64,000 nucleotides of DNA, taken from positions 2,418,001 through 2,482,000 of the forward strand of contig NZ_CP152342.1 of NCBI RefSeq assembly GCF_045291395.1. The letters run 5' to 3'. Below the pieces are notes generated by a model, which was not told where the DNA came from, searched no databases, and saw nothing but the letters and a program-made list of their open reading frames with translations. This document shows positions 16,349 through 23,461 of this stretch, in pieces. Position numbers and translations under genes: made by a program. The stretch's first letter is position 1, and every line of letters starts with the position of its first letter. The DNA comes from MR-S7 sp000400995 (GTDB taxonomy: Bacteria > Pseudomonadota > Gammaproteobacteria > Burkholderiales > Burkholderiaceae_C).

Positions 16349-16803
16349 ACCTGCCGGCCCTCCATGCCGATGGCCTCGCGGGCGAAGCGCAACGTGATCG
16401 GCCGGATGCGCTCCCCGGCTTCGGCACGCGCCACCAGCGAGCGCGCCCAAGCCTTGCCGTCTGCCGCCGGCGCCACGGCCTCCCGCAGCTTCGTCTGCTT
16501 GGCGATCTCTTCCGCCACTACGCGTTCATCCGCCTTGGGCACCGGCAGCTGCTTGAACTCCGGCAGCGGGCATGCATTGGCGATGGCGCGGAACTGGCCC
16601 ACGTTCGGGCAGCGCTCGGGCAGGTTGCGCAGCGCATAGCGCAGGGGCTCCAGGTTGCGGGAAAAGCCCGACAGCTCCGAGCCCCAGTCGCTTTTCACCG
16701 TGTTCATGTCTAGACCGTCCCACTGCCGCAGCCAGGCCGCGCCGTAGCGCACCGCCATCTTGGCGAAGATGGCATCGATGACTTCCACGAAGGTGTCAGC
16801 CAT
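16339..16803 (-). CDS. Replication protein P-like helicase loader
   Basis: This 154-residue protein reads F.EVIDAIFAKMAVRYGAAW, then LRQWDG, then DWGSELSGFSR and CPNVGQFRAIANACP. This fits the short lambda P-type / DnaC-recruiting replication proteins. These bind the host DnaB helicase and bring it to the phage origin. The gene follows the initiator-like gene, as O is followed by P. ATG 16803 has GGGAGGT upstream. Confidence 0.7.
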   Translation of the reverse strand: MADTFVEVIDAIFAKMAVRYGAAWLRQWDGLDMNTVKSDWGSELSGFSRNLEPLRYALRNLPERCPNVGQFRAIANACPLPEFKQLPVPKADERVVAEEIAKQTKLREAVAPAADGKAWARSLVARAEAGERIRPITLRFAREAIGMEGRQVWQ

Positions 16804-17797
16804 GGGCACCTCCCGCCAGCGCCAAGTCCCGGCCCTGAGCCGCAGGCGTTACATCGACCACGTCGCCGCCGCGCATGAACCGCTGCGCTGCGTCGAATCC
16901 GCCGCCTGGGGCCTTACGTGCCGCCATCGGCGCCACCTCCTCCATGCGCTGGCGCGCCGCTCGCTGGGCGAACGTCTCGACCTGCGCATGCGGATCGAAC
17001 ACCCCCGCCCGGCCGCCGCGCGCCGTGCGGGGCGCGCCGCCGTCGCAGCGGCGAATCCAGTTGCGCCAGGTGGCCAGCCAATCCGCCTTGCGCCCATCCT
17101 TGCCCGCCTTGGCGTGCCAGTGGTCGGCGAAGCACGCGGCCTCCCGGCGCACATCGTCCGCCGCCATGTCTGGCCGCTCGGCCAGCGCCCACTCGCCCCA
17201 CGGCTTCGGCAACGCCCAGTCCGCAGGCAGCCGTGTGCCCACCGGCTCAGCGCGGCGAGGCTTCGGCGCGGGTGTCGGCGGAGCCGCAGGCGGCGCCGCG
17301 GCGGCCGGAGGGGCACCAACAACATCCAAAGACACAGCTATGTCTTCTTCTTTATCTGTATCTGTATCTGTACGCGTGACATCCGTACCCGTCACGCGTG
17401 ACACCTCCGTGTCGCGGTTTTCACCGTCTCCAGGATCGGGATCGGTGCTGCTGTGCGAGGCCTCACGCTGGCGCTGCCGCTGGCGGCGCTTGCGTTCGGC
17501 AGCGGTGGTGTCCGCGTCGCTGCGCATCTGCAGTTCGTCCCACTTGATCGGCTGCAGCGTCTCGCGGTCGATCAGGCCAACCTCGGCAATGCGGCGTACC
17601 GCCTCATCGAGGGCGCGCAGATCCAGGCCCAGCTTCACCGCCACCTTGCGCATGAGCAGCGGGTCGTTCTCGTCCAGCACACCGGCACCCTTGAGGCACA
17701 GGATGGCCACGAAATGCCAGCGGTCCTCGAACGCCAGCAGCCGCAGCTTCTCGTCGTCCACCATCTTCGTGTAGGCGCGGAACCATGGCATCTTCAT
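16796..17797 (-). CDS. Phage replication initiator / primosome-like protein
   Basis: This is a 333-residue protein. The N-terminal 100 residues (WFRAYTKMVDDEKLRLLAFE, then LLMRKVAVKLGLDLRALDEA) match the winged-helix replisome-organiser domain. A basic and acidic low-complexity linker, then Ala/Pro-rich sequence, spans about 110-185. A C-terminal DnaT-like segment has ADWLATWRNWIRRC. An initiator role is expected: it melts the origin and works with the P-like protein. Phage origins often lie inside this gene, and the linker (about 17,280-17,460) is the likeliest site, though no clear iterons are seen. Confidence 0.75.
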   Translation of the reverse strand: MKMPWFRAYTKMVDDEKLRLLAFEDRWHFVAILCLKGAGVLDENDPLLMRKVAVKLGLDLRALDEAVRRIAEVGLIDRETLQPIKWDELQMRSDADTTAAERKRRQRQRQREASHSSTDPDPGDGENRDTEVSRVTGTDVTRTDTDTDKEEDIAVSLDVVGAPPAAAAPPAAPPTPAPKPRRAEPVGTRLPADWALPKPWGEWALAERPDMAADDVRREAACFADHWHAKAGKDGRKADWLATWRNWIRRCDGGAPRTARGGRAGVFDPHAQVETFAQRAARQRMEEVAPMAARKAPGGGFDAAQRFMRGGDVVDVTPAAQGRDLALAGGAHG

Positions 17798-18135
17798 GTC
17801 GCGCCCTCCCCCGCCGCGTAGACCTTCCCACCAGCAGAGCCATGCCCCCGCACGCGCGGCACGTCGCCAACGACACGGATGGCCCCCTCGCGCAACGCGC
17901 GGGCATACACAGGGCCGAAGGCGCGATGGTCGGCCGGCGCAATGCCAGCCAGCACCGCCGCCAGCGTCGCGGACTCGCCCGACACTGGCCCGTGCTCGCG
18001 GATGTGGGCCGTGATGAAGTCGTAGGCCTTCTGGGAGAAAGCCGGGTCCTTGTCCTCGGCCTTCGCCAGGCAGGCATTGCCCGCCTCGTCACCGAGCTTG
18101 CGCGCCACGCGCACACGTATGTCCAAAGGCAGCAT
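17794..18135 (-). CDS. Conserved phage early protein, winged-helix-like
   Basis: This is a 113-residue protein. FITAHIREHGPVSGE and DHRAFGPVYARALREGAIRV resemble small winged-helix proteins in prophage replication modules that end in a Gly-rich tail. It overlaps both neighbours by a few bases. The function is unknown, and DNA binding is an inference. Confidence 0.6.
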   Translation of the reverse strand: MLPLDIRVRVARKLGDEAGNACLAKAEDKDPAFSQKAYDFITAHIREHGPVSGESATLAAVLAGIAPADHRAFGPVYARALREGAIRVVGDVPRVRGHGSAGGKVYAAGEGAT

Positions 18136-18550
18136 CAGCGCCCTCCCGTTTCGCGGCCCTCAAATGGCCCTGTCAGGTGCGCCAGAACGTCCATAGCATC
18201 GGCGTCATGCAATGCTTTTTCCGCCACCATCAACGTATAGGTCTTGCCGTGCACCCAGGCGTACACGCAGTCGCGCATGGCGGCAGAGCCGTCCTGCTTG
18301 CGCATGGCCGCCTTTCGGCGGAACAGGTCGGCGGTGCCGCTGTCCAGCCACGTCTTGACTGGGGTGTCGAGCTTTCCGAGCGGGCCGGCCACCGTGCGCG
18401 CGAACAGGGGCGCTCGCGCGCCGCCAGCTCGTGCTCCACATGCGCCAGCACGCGCTCGGCCTGCCCCGCGTCCAATGCGCTGAGCAGGTCCAGGATCTGG
18501 CGTGCGGCGTCCGCCTCAATGGCGGACAGGTCGGGGGAATGGTCAGCCAT
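18135..18550 (-). CDS. Hypothetical phage protein, split by a frameshift in G4 run
   Basis: Two frames together make one plausible 138-residue protein. From ATG 18550 it reads LSAIEADAARQILDLLSALD to ELAARERP; the next frame then continues LFARTVAGPLGKLDTPVKTW to FEGRETGGR at 18135. One extra base in the run at 18407-18410 joins them. Without it there would be a truncated protein and a separate GTG-started frame (18135-18392) lacking a clear ribosome site. The function is unknown. It is the first gene of the leftward operon after the Cro-like region. Confidence 0.5.
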
Positions 18551-18639
18551 GGGTGACCTCCTTGTGAGGGGCGCCCACCACTCCCTGGGCTACGATGGGC
18601 TTTCCACAGCAACCATCAACCACCGCAAGGAGGGCGGAC

Positions 18640-18936
18640 ATGAAACAGCCTCTGCTGGCAGAAGCCATAAACAAGCGGCAATTGGTCGAATTGCGGTACA
18701 GCGGATGGAGCCGCTCAGTCGAGCCGCATACATACGGCGTGGACAGCAAGGGCGAAGAAAAACTCCTCTGCTGGCAGATCAGTGGAGGCAGCGATTCCGG
18801 GGAGCGCCAAGGCTGGAAGCTGCTGAACATCAGCGACATACGCGCCACCACCATGTCCGAAGTCTCGTTTCCCAACTCTCGACCCGGCTACGCGCGAGAC
18901 AAGCCACCCATGCGGCGTATCTACGCTCAGCTTTAG
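18640..18936 (+). CDS. Small WYL-domain-like protein
   Basis: This is a 98-residue protein starting at ATG 18640 with AAGGAGG upstream. LLAEAINKRQLVELRYSGWS and VEPHTYGVDSKGEEKLLCWQ match the Sm-like WYL fold (usually binding nucleic-acid-like ligands), here without a DNA-binding partner domain. It faces against the surrounding leftward genes, so it has its own promoter. A sensor or accessory regulatory role is possible, but nothing more specific can be said. Confidence 0.65.
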   Translation: MKQPLLAEAINKRQLVELRYSGWSRSVEPHTYGVDSKGEEKLLCWQISGGSDSGERQGWKLLNISDIRATTMSEVSFPNSRPGYARDKPPMRRIYAQL

Positions 18937-19057
18937 CCAGGGCCCCGCAATCGCACGGGCCCACAGGCTCGGCAGGAGCGCGGTGCACGGCACATCCGCA
19001 GCAATGCAGCACGCCGCCACGGCAGGCGTCGCACTGGCAGGTTTCGCGATCACCCAT
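18830..19057 (-). CDS. Cys-rich zinc-ribbon-like small protein
   Basis: This is a 75-residue frame starting at ATG 19057, with GGGGAGGT 6 bases upstream and overlapping the Cro-like stop. It has CQCDACRGG, then CCGCAVH and CDCG, enough cysteine pairs for two zinc sites. The 3' half is antisense to the WYL-like gene. The strong ribosome site and its place right after cro support it, while the antisense overlap argues for caution. Confidence 0.4.
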   Translation of the reverse strand: MGDRETCQCDACRGGVLHCCGCAVHRAPAEPVGPCDCGALAKAERRYAAWVACLARSRVESWETRLRTWWWRVCR

Positions 19058-19328
19058 GGCCCACCTCCCCTGCGGCGGCGGGATGCACGCTGGCCGGCGA
19101 CGCCAGCTCCGGCCAGATGCTCTGCCAGTCGTCGGGGCGGAGATCGCGGCGCGTGACGGCGCCGCCGGTGGCGCGCTCGATTGCAACGCAGTGCTGAATC
19201 GGAACCGGGCGGCGCTTTTCGGGGTCCGTAGCCGCCCACGCACTCGGAAGTGACTGCGGCACCCTCAGTGCGCGCGCTAGGCCAGCCTGTGCGCCGCGTG
19301 TTTGCGCGAAGTAGGTAGCGAGTTGCAT
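19050..19328 (-). CDS. Cro/YdaS-like antirepressor of the repressor region
   Basis: This is a 92-residue protein. The HTH reads LARALRVPQSLPSAWA, then VPIQHCVAIERATGGAVTRR and DLRPDDW, the YdaS/Cro signature. It is divergent from the S24 repressor, with three operators between them. Cro-type proteins repress the repressor gene and allow lytic growth. A near-consensus promoter on the minus strand (TTGACT, 17 bases, AACAAT) puts the transcription start at or next to ATG 19328, so the mRNA may be leaderless. ATG 19352 is an alternative start but would lie upstream of that promoter start point. Confidence 0.8.
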   Translation of the reverse strand: MQLATYFAQTRGAQAGLARALRVPQSLPSAWAATDPEKRRPVPIQHCVAIERATGGAVTRRDLRPDDWQSIWPELASPASVHPAAAGEVGHG

Positions 19329-19333
19329 ACCGC

Positions 19334-19397
19334 ATTGTTTCGCGTTTCGCAAAACCAGTCAACAGCGTTACGCGCATATACCAATTTCGCGTATTGC
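19334..19397. promoter_or_regulatory. Repressor operators O1-O3 and leftward promoter
   Basis: Three 9-base imperfect palindromes of form GCGTNNCGC/TGC occur at 19342-19350 (GCGTTTCGC), 19365-19373 (GCGTTACGC) and 19389-19397 (GCGTATTGC), with centres 23 and 24 bases apart, like lambda OR1-3. On the minus strand TTGACT (rc of 19357-19362) and AACAAT (rc of 19334-19339), 17 bases apart, form a sigma-70 promoter for the Cro-like gene with O1 lying in its spacer. Two more copies occur at 23,462-23,495. Confidence 0.7.
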
Positions 19398-19412
19398 TAT
19401 GAAATCCGCACC

Positions 19413-20162
19413 ATGAAAGACATCGACGTGATCCGGCGGGAGAACATGCGCCTCATCGAGAGTGAGGCGGGCGGCACCACTGAAGCCGCCACACTCTGCG
19501 GCATGTCGCCTTCACAGTTCGCCAACCTCCGGGACGGCGCCAAAGACTCCAAGACCGGCAAGCCCCGGGGCATGAGGAAGGAGACAGCGCGTCGGATTGA
19601 AGAGTGCGCGAAGAAGCCAGCGGGGTGGTTGGACACAGATCACTCTGTTCAACCATCCGGTGGCGCGTCAACTCGGCATGTCGCCTCCGCCCCGCACGAG
19701 GCTGCAAATCCGAACGGTGGAGAACCAGATCTCGTCATCACCGAGTACAGCACCGGTGGAGCGATGGGGCATGGATTCGCCCTGGAAGAAAACCCACCAG
19801 GACTCATCCGCAGTTGGCGCGTGACCCACGAATGGCTGCGAATGAACGTGCCGGTTTACACCAGCATCGAGAACTTGTGCATCGTGACGGGCTTCGGTCC
19901 CTCGATGAAGCCACGCTACAACCCAGGCGATCCACTGCTGTGCGATCGTGGTGTGCGCAATGTTGAAGTGGACGGAGTGTATTTCTTCCGCGTCGACGGC
20001 CACGGCTTTATCAAGCAACTCCAGCGCATTCCTACGGAGAACGGGTTGGTATTGCGTGCGAAGTCATTTAACAAAGACTACGATCCATTTGATATTACAA
20101 GAAAGATGGATTTTGAAGTCTTCGGAAAAATTCTCACGGCATGGCGAAGCGAGCAATTTTAA
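19413..20162 (+). CDS. S24-family phage repressor (CI/C2 type)
   Basis: This is a 249-residue protein. The N-terminal 75 residues form a helix-turn-helix (EAATLCGMSPSQFANLRDGA). The C-terminal half is a LexA-like peptidase fold: catalytic Ser in GFGPSMKPRYNPGD and Lys in GHGFIKQLQR. A self-cleavage hinge is probable near STGGAMGHG. It maintains lysogeny by binding the operators in front of it and probably those at 23.47 kb, and RecA-stimulated cleavage links it to the SOS response. The 3' part is less GC-rich than its neighbours. ATG 19413 follows the operators directly. Confidence 0.9.
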   Translation: MKDIDVIRRENMRLIESEAGGTTEAATLCGMSPSQFANLRDGAKDSKTGKPRGMRKETARRIEECAKKPAGWLDTDHSVQPSGGASTRHVASAPHEAANPNGGEPDLVITEYSTGGAMGHGFALEENPPGLIRSWRVTHEWLRMNVPVYTSIENLCIVTGFGPSMKPRYNPGDPLLCDRGVRNVEVDGVYFFRVDGHGFIKQLQRIPTENGLVLRAKSFNKDYDPFDITRKMDFEVFGKILTAWRSEQF

Positions 20163-20172
20163 TTAGGACAAT

Positions 20173-20412
20173 ATGCAGTCTCTAAGCGAAAAAGGCTTCG
20201 CCGTGGCGGGAGCAATTTGGATTGCCATCTTGTTTTTTGCTGCTGGCCAGTATTCCTGCCTGGAATCGGCATGCACTCGTGGAGATTTAATTGTGGCGGG
20301 GGTGCTCGGCGGCGCTTATTTGGCCCCTGCCTATTTCATCACGGTGTTTCTCGGATCAGCTTTTGCAAGCCTTCTGCACCGAAATGAAGGCAGAAACGAA
20401 AAGCGCGAATAG
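20173..20412 (+). CDS. Small two-TM membrane protein (prophage cargo)
   Basis: This is a 79-residue protein with two hydrophobic segments, one at about 8-27 (AGAIWIAILFFAAGQY) and a second at about 40-65 (LIVAGVLGGAYLAPAYFI), and a charged C-terminus. Base composition is lower in GC than the structural genes. It follows the repressor by 10 bases and may be expressed in the lysogen with it. Superinfection exclusion or another membrane role is possible, but there is no family match to support it. Confidence 0.6.
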   Translation: MQSLSEKGFAVAGAIWIAILFFAAGQYSCLESACTRGDLIVAGVLGGAYLAPAYFITVFLGSAFASLLHRNEGRNEKRE

Positions 20413-20414
20413 CC

Positions 20415-20906
20415 GTGCTGACGGCTACCCTTCTCTGTCTTGTTGTTGCTATTGCGGACGGCGACACCCTCACCGCTCGCTGCCCGACCGAAGACGCTGC
20501 GCACCCGTACCAGCAACTTAAAGTACGCATTCAAGGGATAGATGCGCCTGAAAAGAAGCAGCCCTACGGCAATCGCGCGCGCCAGGCTCTGTCCGAGCTG
20601 ACCTTCCAAAAGCAGGCCCGGCTGGACTGCCCGAAGACCGACCGCTACCGCCGCAAGGTGTGCACCGTGTGGGTCGCACCAGCATCGGCCCCTGACGGCC
20701 CCAGGACGCTCGATGCCGGGCTTGCCATGGTCACCCAGGGCATGGCTTGGTGGTATCGGGCCTACTCGCGGGAGCAGACGGCCGAAGCCCGCGGACAGTA
20801 CGAGTTTGCGGAACAAGAAGCCAGGGCCAAGCGCGCAGGGCTGTGGGCAGATCAGGATCCGGTAGCGCCGTGGGAGTGGCGAAATCGAAAAAAGCTATCG
20901 CACTGA
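20415..20906 (+). CDS. Thermonuclease (SNase) family protein, probably exported
   Basis: This is a 163-residue protein. A short hydrophobic N-terminus (LTATLLCLVVAIA) precedes ADGDTL, then LKVRIQGIDAPEKKQPYG and YRRKVCTVWV. These supply the Asp, Arg, Glu and second Arg expected of staphylococcal-nuclease active sites. It is a Ca-dependent DNase/RNase fold. The start is GTG 20415, directly after the previous stop. As a lysogenic-conversion gene it could degrade extracellular DNA or incoming phage DNA in the periplasm. Confidence 0.8.
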   Translation: MLTATLLCLVVAIADGDTLTARCPTEDAAHPYQQLKVRIQGIDAPEKKQPYGNRARQALSELTFQKQARLDCPKTDRYRRKVCTVWVAPASAPDGPRTLDAGLAMVTQGMAWWYRAYSREQTAEARGQYEFAEQEARAKRAGLWADQDPVAPWEWRNRKKLSH

Positions 20907-20971
20907 CACTTTCTTACGGTTACTATTATCCCTCACCACCAATAGACAGCGCCTGACCGGAGGAGACGCGG

Positions 20972-21595
20972 ATGAGACTCAAGCTTGTAGCTTTGGCAAT
21001 CACAACGTTGGCAGCCATGCCCATACAGGCGGCCACCCAGTGCTTCGCAGGTCCAGGCACATACGGTGCAGTGACCGTTACGACCTCTGGGAGCTGTACT
21101 ATCACATCCGCCACCGCTTTCCCTGGCGGGATGCAGGCCATTGAGATCTGGGATGACGCAGCTTGCACGTATACATTCAGCAAGCCGCTAGCAACCTCAT
21201 CAATGCGCATTCACATGGCGGATATCGATGCTGGCGAAAGCACGTCCATCAGCACGAACACCGGGGCCTACTCGGTCATTGCCGCCGACGTAAGCGGTCC
21301 CATTCCGGGCGCAATCGGCGGCGCCACTCTTAGCGCATCCGGAGGGCAAGTGGTCAATCTATCGGGGGAAGGTTCAGCTATTGTTTCTATGACCAACTCC
21401 CCTCCCGCCTCGATTACGTCACTCACGCTGACACATCAAGGGATTGGCTGGGTCGGCTACTACGCTGTATGTGCGGACGATAGCGCCATAGTTGCACCAG
21501 CAGCAATCCCCACGCTCTCTGAATGGGCCTTGATCGGGCTGTCGTCCATCCTGGCCATGCTGGGCTTCTCAAGGATGCGGCGGCGCCAGCGCTGA
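20972..21595 (+). CDS. IPTL-CTERM exported protein (prophage cargo)
   Basis: This 207-residue protein has an N-terminal signal peptide (KLVALAITTLAAMPIQA) and a C-terminal sorting tail. The tail is IPTLSEWALIGLSSILAML followed by Arg-rich SRMRRRQR, the IPTL-CTERM motif handled by exosortase-like systems of beta-proteobacteria. The middle is Ser/Thr/Gly-rich and beta-type. It has a good ribosome site (GGAG) and its own terminator at 21601. It is probably a surface or envelope protein expressed by the lysogen. Confidence 0.8.
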   Translation: MRLKLVALAITTLAAMPIQAATQCFAGPGTYGAVTVTTSGSCTITSATAFPGGMQAIEIWDDAACTYTFSKPLATSSMRIHMADIDAGESTSISTNTGAYSVIAADVSGPIPGAIGGATLSASGGQVVNLSGEGSAIVSMTNSPPASITSLTLTHQGIGWVGYYAVCADDSAIVAPAAIPTLSEWALIGLSSILAMLGFSRMRRRQR

Positions 21596-21600
21596 CCAAG

Positions 21601-21622
21601 AGCCACCTTCGGGTGGCTTTTT
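21601..21622 (+). terminator. Intrinsic terminator after IPTL-CTERM gene
   Basis: A 7-bp stem AGCCACC / GGTGGCT has a TTCG-type loop and is followed by TTTTT, 5 bases after the stop. Confidence 0.85.
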
Positions 21623-21655
21623 CATGGGCGAGAGGCAGCCTGCTACAATCCGCCC

Positions 21656-21827
21656 TTGGTGGGATTGCCTCACCAATTGCCTGCAGGCAACGCCGAACGC
21701 AACGGCACGTCGAACAAGAGCCCTCACGACGAGAAAAACAAAGAGAGCTTCCTGCATAGGATGTGCCGTAACGTGGGCCGCGTAAGTGCCCACGGCCAAC
21801 ACCTAGCCCGCCCCGAGCGGGCTTTTT
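21656..21827 (+). ncRNA. Candidate small structured RNA with own promoter and terminator
   Basis: A possible promoter (TTCATG, 17 bases, TACAAT at 21644-21649) points into a gene-free stretch of about 170 bases. The stretch folds as consecutive hairpins: TTGGTG/CACCAA at 21656-21676, the perfect palindrome TTGCCTGCAGGCAA at 21677-21690, GCCG/CGGC at 21692-21706 and GTGGGC/GCCCAC at 21773-21793. It ends in an intrinsic terminator AGCCCGC/GCGGGCT plus T5 at 21805-21827. No convincing reading frame covers it. It precedes a 26-codon membrane-protein gene. Confidence 0.45.
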
Positions 21828-21867
21828 CACGTCTGGGGCTACCATGCGCTTTCACCAAGGAGGCATC

Positions 21868-21948
21868 ATGGGAAGGGCAATGACGATCCTGGCCATCATT
21901 GGCATTCTGGCGGCCCTGTACTTCTCCTGGCGGTACGGGGTGTACTGA
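21868..21948 (+). CDS. 26-residue single-TM peptide
   Basis: ATG 21868 has AAGGAGG 5 bases upstream. The product is almost entirely one membrane segment (MTILAIIGILAALYFSWRYG). Such tiny membrane proteins are common near phage switch regions. The function is unknown. An in-frame ATG at 21844 would add eight residues but overlaps the ribosome site. Confidence 0.5.
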   Translation: MGRAMTILAIIGILAALYFSWRYGVY

Positions 21949-21957
21949 GCCTGGGCG

Positions 21958-21979
21958 AAAAAAGTCGCCCTAAGGCGAC
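21958..21979 (-). terminator. Leftward intrinsic terminator
   Basis: On the minus strand GTCGCC/GGCGAC with a short loop is followed by TTTTTT, 20 bases after the stop of the 22000-22197 gene. Confidence 0.75.
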
Positions 21980-21999
21980 CGCACAGGCAGAGCTACCGC

Positions 22000-22197
22000 T
22001 TACCCATAGATCTCACGCGCCATCACTGTATGGCGCAGAGCTGAAATCTGTTGCTGCTGTTCTTCCTCCTCCTTCTTGCCTGGAGGCGATGGCTTTTGCT
22101 GCTCTTGTGGCGGCGGGTTGCCGGCCATGGGGAACAGCATGTTCTTCGTGACTTCCCAGAAGGAAAGACTACCGATGGGGATGGCGCGTGTTGACAT
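22000..22197 (-). CDS. Small Gln/Glu-rich phage protein
   Basis: This is a 65-residue protein starting at ATG 22197 with GGAGGT 6 bases upstream and its own terminator. The N-terminal 25 residues are mildly hydrophobic (PIGSLSFWEVTKNMLFPMAG). The middle is proline-rich, then a KKEEEEQQQQ run. It is divergent from the SOS-controlled pair at 22377. No family is recognised. Confidence 0.5.
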   Translation of the reverse strand: MSTRAIPIGSLSFWEVTKNMLFPMAGNPPPQEQQKPSPPGKKEEEEQQQQISALRHTVMAREIYG

Positions 22198-22340
22198 ATA
22201 GACCTCCGGTCTAGGGTGGCAAGTCGGATCGACTTGCCTACGCTCACAGTACTCCGAATAAAGACCTTAAACCGCGCACTTCGAAAAGTTAGCCTGGGGC
22301 GAACCCTCCCATGTAACAGCCCACACAGCTCCACAGAATA

Positions 22341-22356
22341 CTGTTTAAATATACAG
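22341..22356. promoter_or_regulatory. LexA (SOS) box
   Basis: CTGTTTAAATATACAG is an exact CTGT-N8-ACAG LexA site with an AT-rich centre. It lies 21 bases before ATG 22377. Confidence 0.75.
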
Positions 22357-22376
22357 TCTTCTACCAGGAGCTGACC

Positions 22377-22682
22377 ATGGAAACCGTCACCGAAACCCAG
22401 TACATCGTCGCGCTGCGCGACGCCCCTGACAGCCTGCCGGCTGCCGCCAAGATCGCTGCGGAGACCCGCTACGCCCGCGAGCTGGAGCGCGCGCTGGGCG
22501 GCCCCGACCAGGTGGCCGCTGCGCTCGACTCCATCTACTCGCTGGAGGGCGCGGACGTCATCACGGCCGCCGACAAGAAGCTGGCCGAGCGCTGGCAGAA
22601 GGCCTCGACTGTCGCCCGCGACCGCGCCCTGGCCCAGATCGGCGAAGTCGAGGAAGCCTACTTCGAGGTGCGCCTGTCATGA
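22377..22682 (+). CDS. SOS-controlled phage protein of unknown function
   Basis: This is a 101-residue, mostly helical, acidic protein (AAAKIAAETRYARELERALG, then KLAERWQKASTVARDRALAQ). AGGAG precedes ATG 22377. A LexA box sits where it would block the promoter, so the gene should be induced by DNA damage together with prophage excision. It overlaps the next gene by ATGA. A role such as antirepressor or host-takeover protein would fit its control, but nothing in the sequence shows it. Confidence 0.65.
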   Translation: METVTETQYIVALRDAPDSLPAAAKIAAETRYARELERALGGPDQVAAALDSIYSLEGADVITAADKKLAERWQKASTVARDRALAQIGEVEEAYFEVRLS

Positions 22683-23104
22683 AGTCCGTGGACTACTATA
22701 GGTGGCGAGTGAAGAACCACCTCGGGAAGTGGTTCACGACCAGGCACGAGGCCAGCGAGGAGCAGATCCGCAAGGAGCATCCGGAGGCGGTCCGCATTGA
22801 CCACACGAAGGTCACGAGGCAGATCCCGGAAACCACCGCAGAAATGAACCAGCGCATGTACATGCGCCCCTTCGAGGGCGCTCAACAACCTGAGCACCCT
22901 GTAGGCCCTACCCTGCTCCGCTTTCCGTTCTGGGCAAATCCCACAGTGCTGGATGAGCGGCCTCTGACGTTGCCGACCGAGGCCTATAGCGTGCAGAACC
23001 AGGAGGGCGGTCGCTCCATCGTGAAGGTGCGCGCAACAGGGGAAGTGGTGTTCGATGGCGCAGGGCCTGCGCAGGTGATCGACAACCCGTATCCGCCGTT
23101 CTGA
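22679..23104 (+). CDS. Second gene of the SOS-controlled pair
   Basis: This is a 141-residue protein. The N-terminus (YYRWRVKNHLGKWFTTRHEA, then SEEQIRKEHPEAVRI) resembles short phage proteins that wrap a beta-hairpin around an RWRV...GKW..T.H...E pattern. The C-terminal half is proline-rich and less ordered. ATG overlaps the stop of the first gene, so both are translated together. The function is unknown. Confidence 0.6.
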   Translation: MKSVDYYRWRVKNHLGKWFTTRHEASEEQIRKEHPEAVRIDHTKVTRQIPETTAEMNQRMYMRPFEGAQQPEHPVGPTLLRFPFWANPTVLDERPLTLPTEAYSVQNQEGGRSIVKVRATGEVVFDGAGPAQVIDNPYPPF

Positions 23105-23192
23105 CGGGCGAACCCCAGCCGCCAGCGCACTTGCGACACAGTTTGGAGCCCGACCATGCGAGAAGCCTGCTCTCAATTAGTACAGCATGGGG

Positions 23193-23375
23193 CTACTGTG
23201 CGGGGAGGGAGACGGGCTGTTTGTTCACTTCCCCGAGCATCCGAGAAGCCAGCGGTAACGCATGGTTCGCGACTACGGTTCCCTCCGGGAAGCCCTCGGC
23301 CCGACCATCCAGGTAGAGACGCCACACCTCGCCACTGGGGCCGCGTAGCTCAAAAAGCAGTTCATCAGCTTCCAT
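23193..23375 (-). CDS. Small acidic phage protein
   Basis: This is a 60-residue protein starting at ATG 23375 with AAGGAG 6 bases upstream. It is beta-rich (LLFELRGPSGEVWRLYLDGR), and the rest is acidic and helical. It is read leftwards between two rightward transcription units. The hairpin at 23391-23416 lies in its leader. No family is recognised. Confidence 0.5.
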   Translation of the reverse strand: MEADELLFELRGPSGEVWRLYLDGRAEGFPEGTVVANHALPLASRMLGEVNKQPVSLPAQ

Positions 23376-23390
23376 ATCTACTCCTTCCAT

Positions 23391-23416
23391 AGCCGCCCAC
23401 CGAGGCGGCTTTTTTT
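23391..23416 (+). terminator. Rightward intrinsic terminator
   Basis: AGCCGCC/GGCGGCT has a 6-base loop and is followed by T7. It would stop transcripts from the SOS-controlled pair. Confidence 0.75.
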
Positions 23417-23461
23417 GCGCCCGTGGAGTGCGGGCGTGGGAGGAGTGTAGGCGTTTATTTT

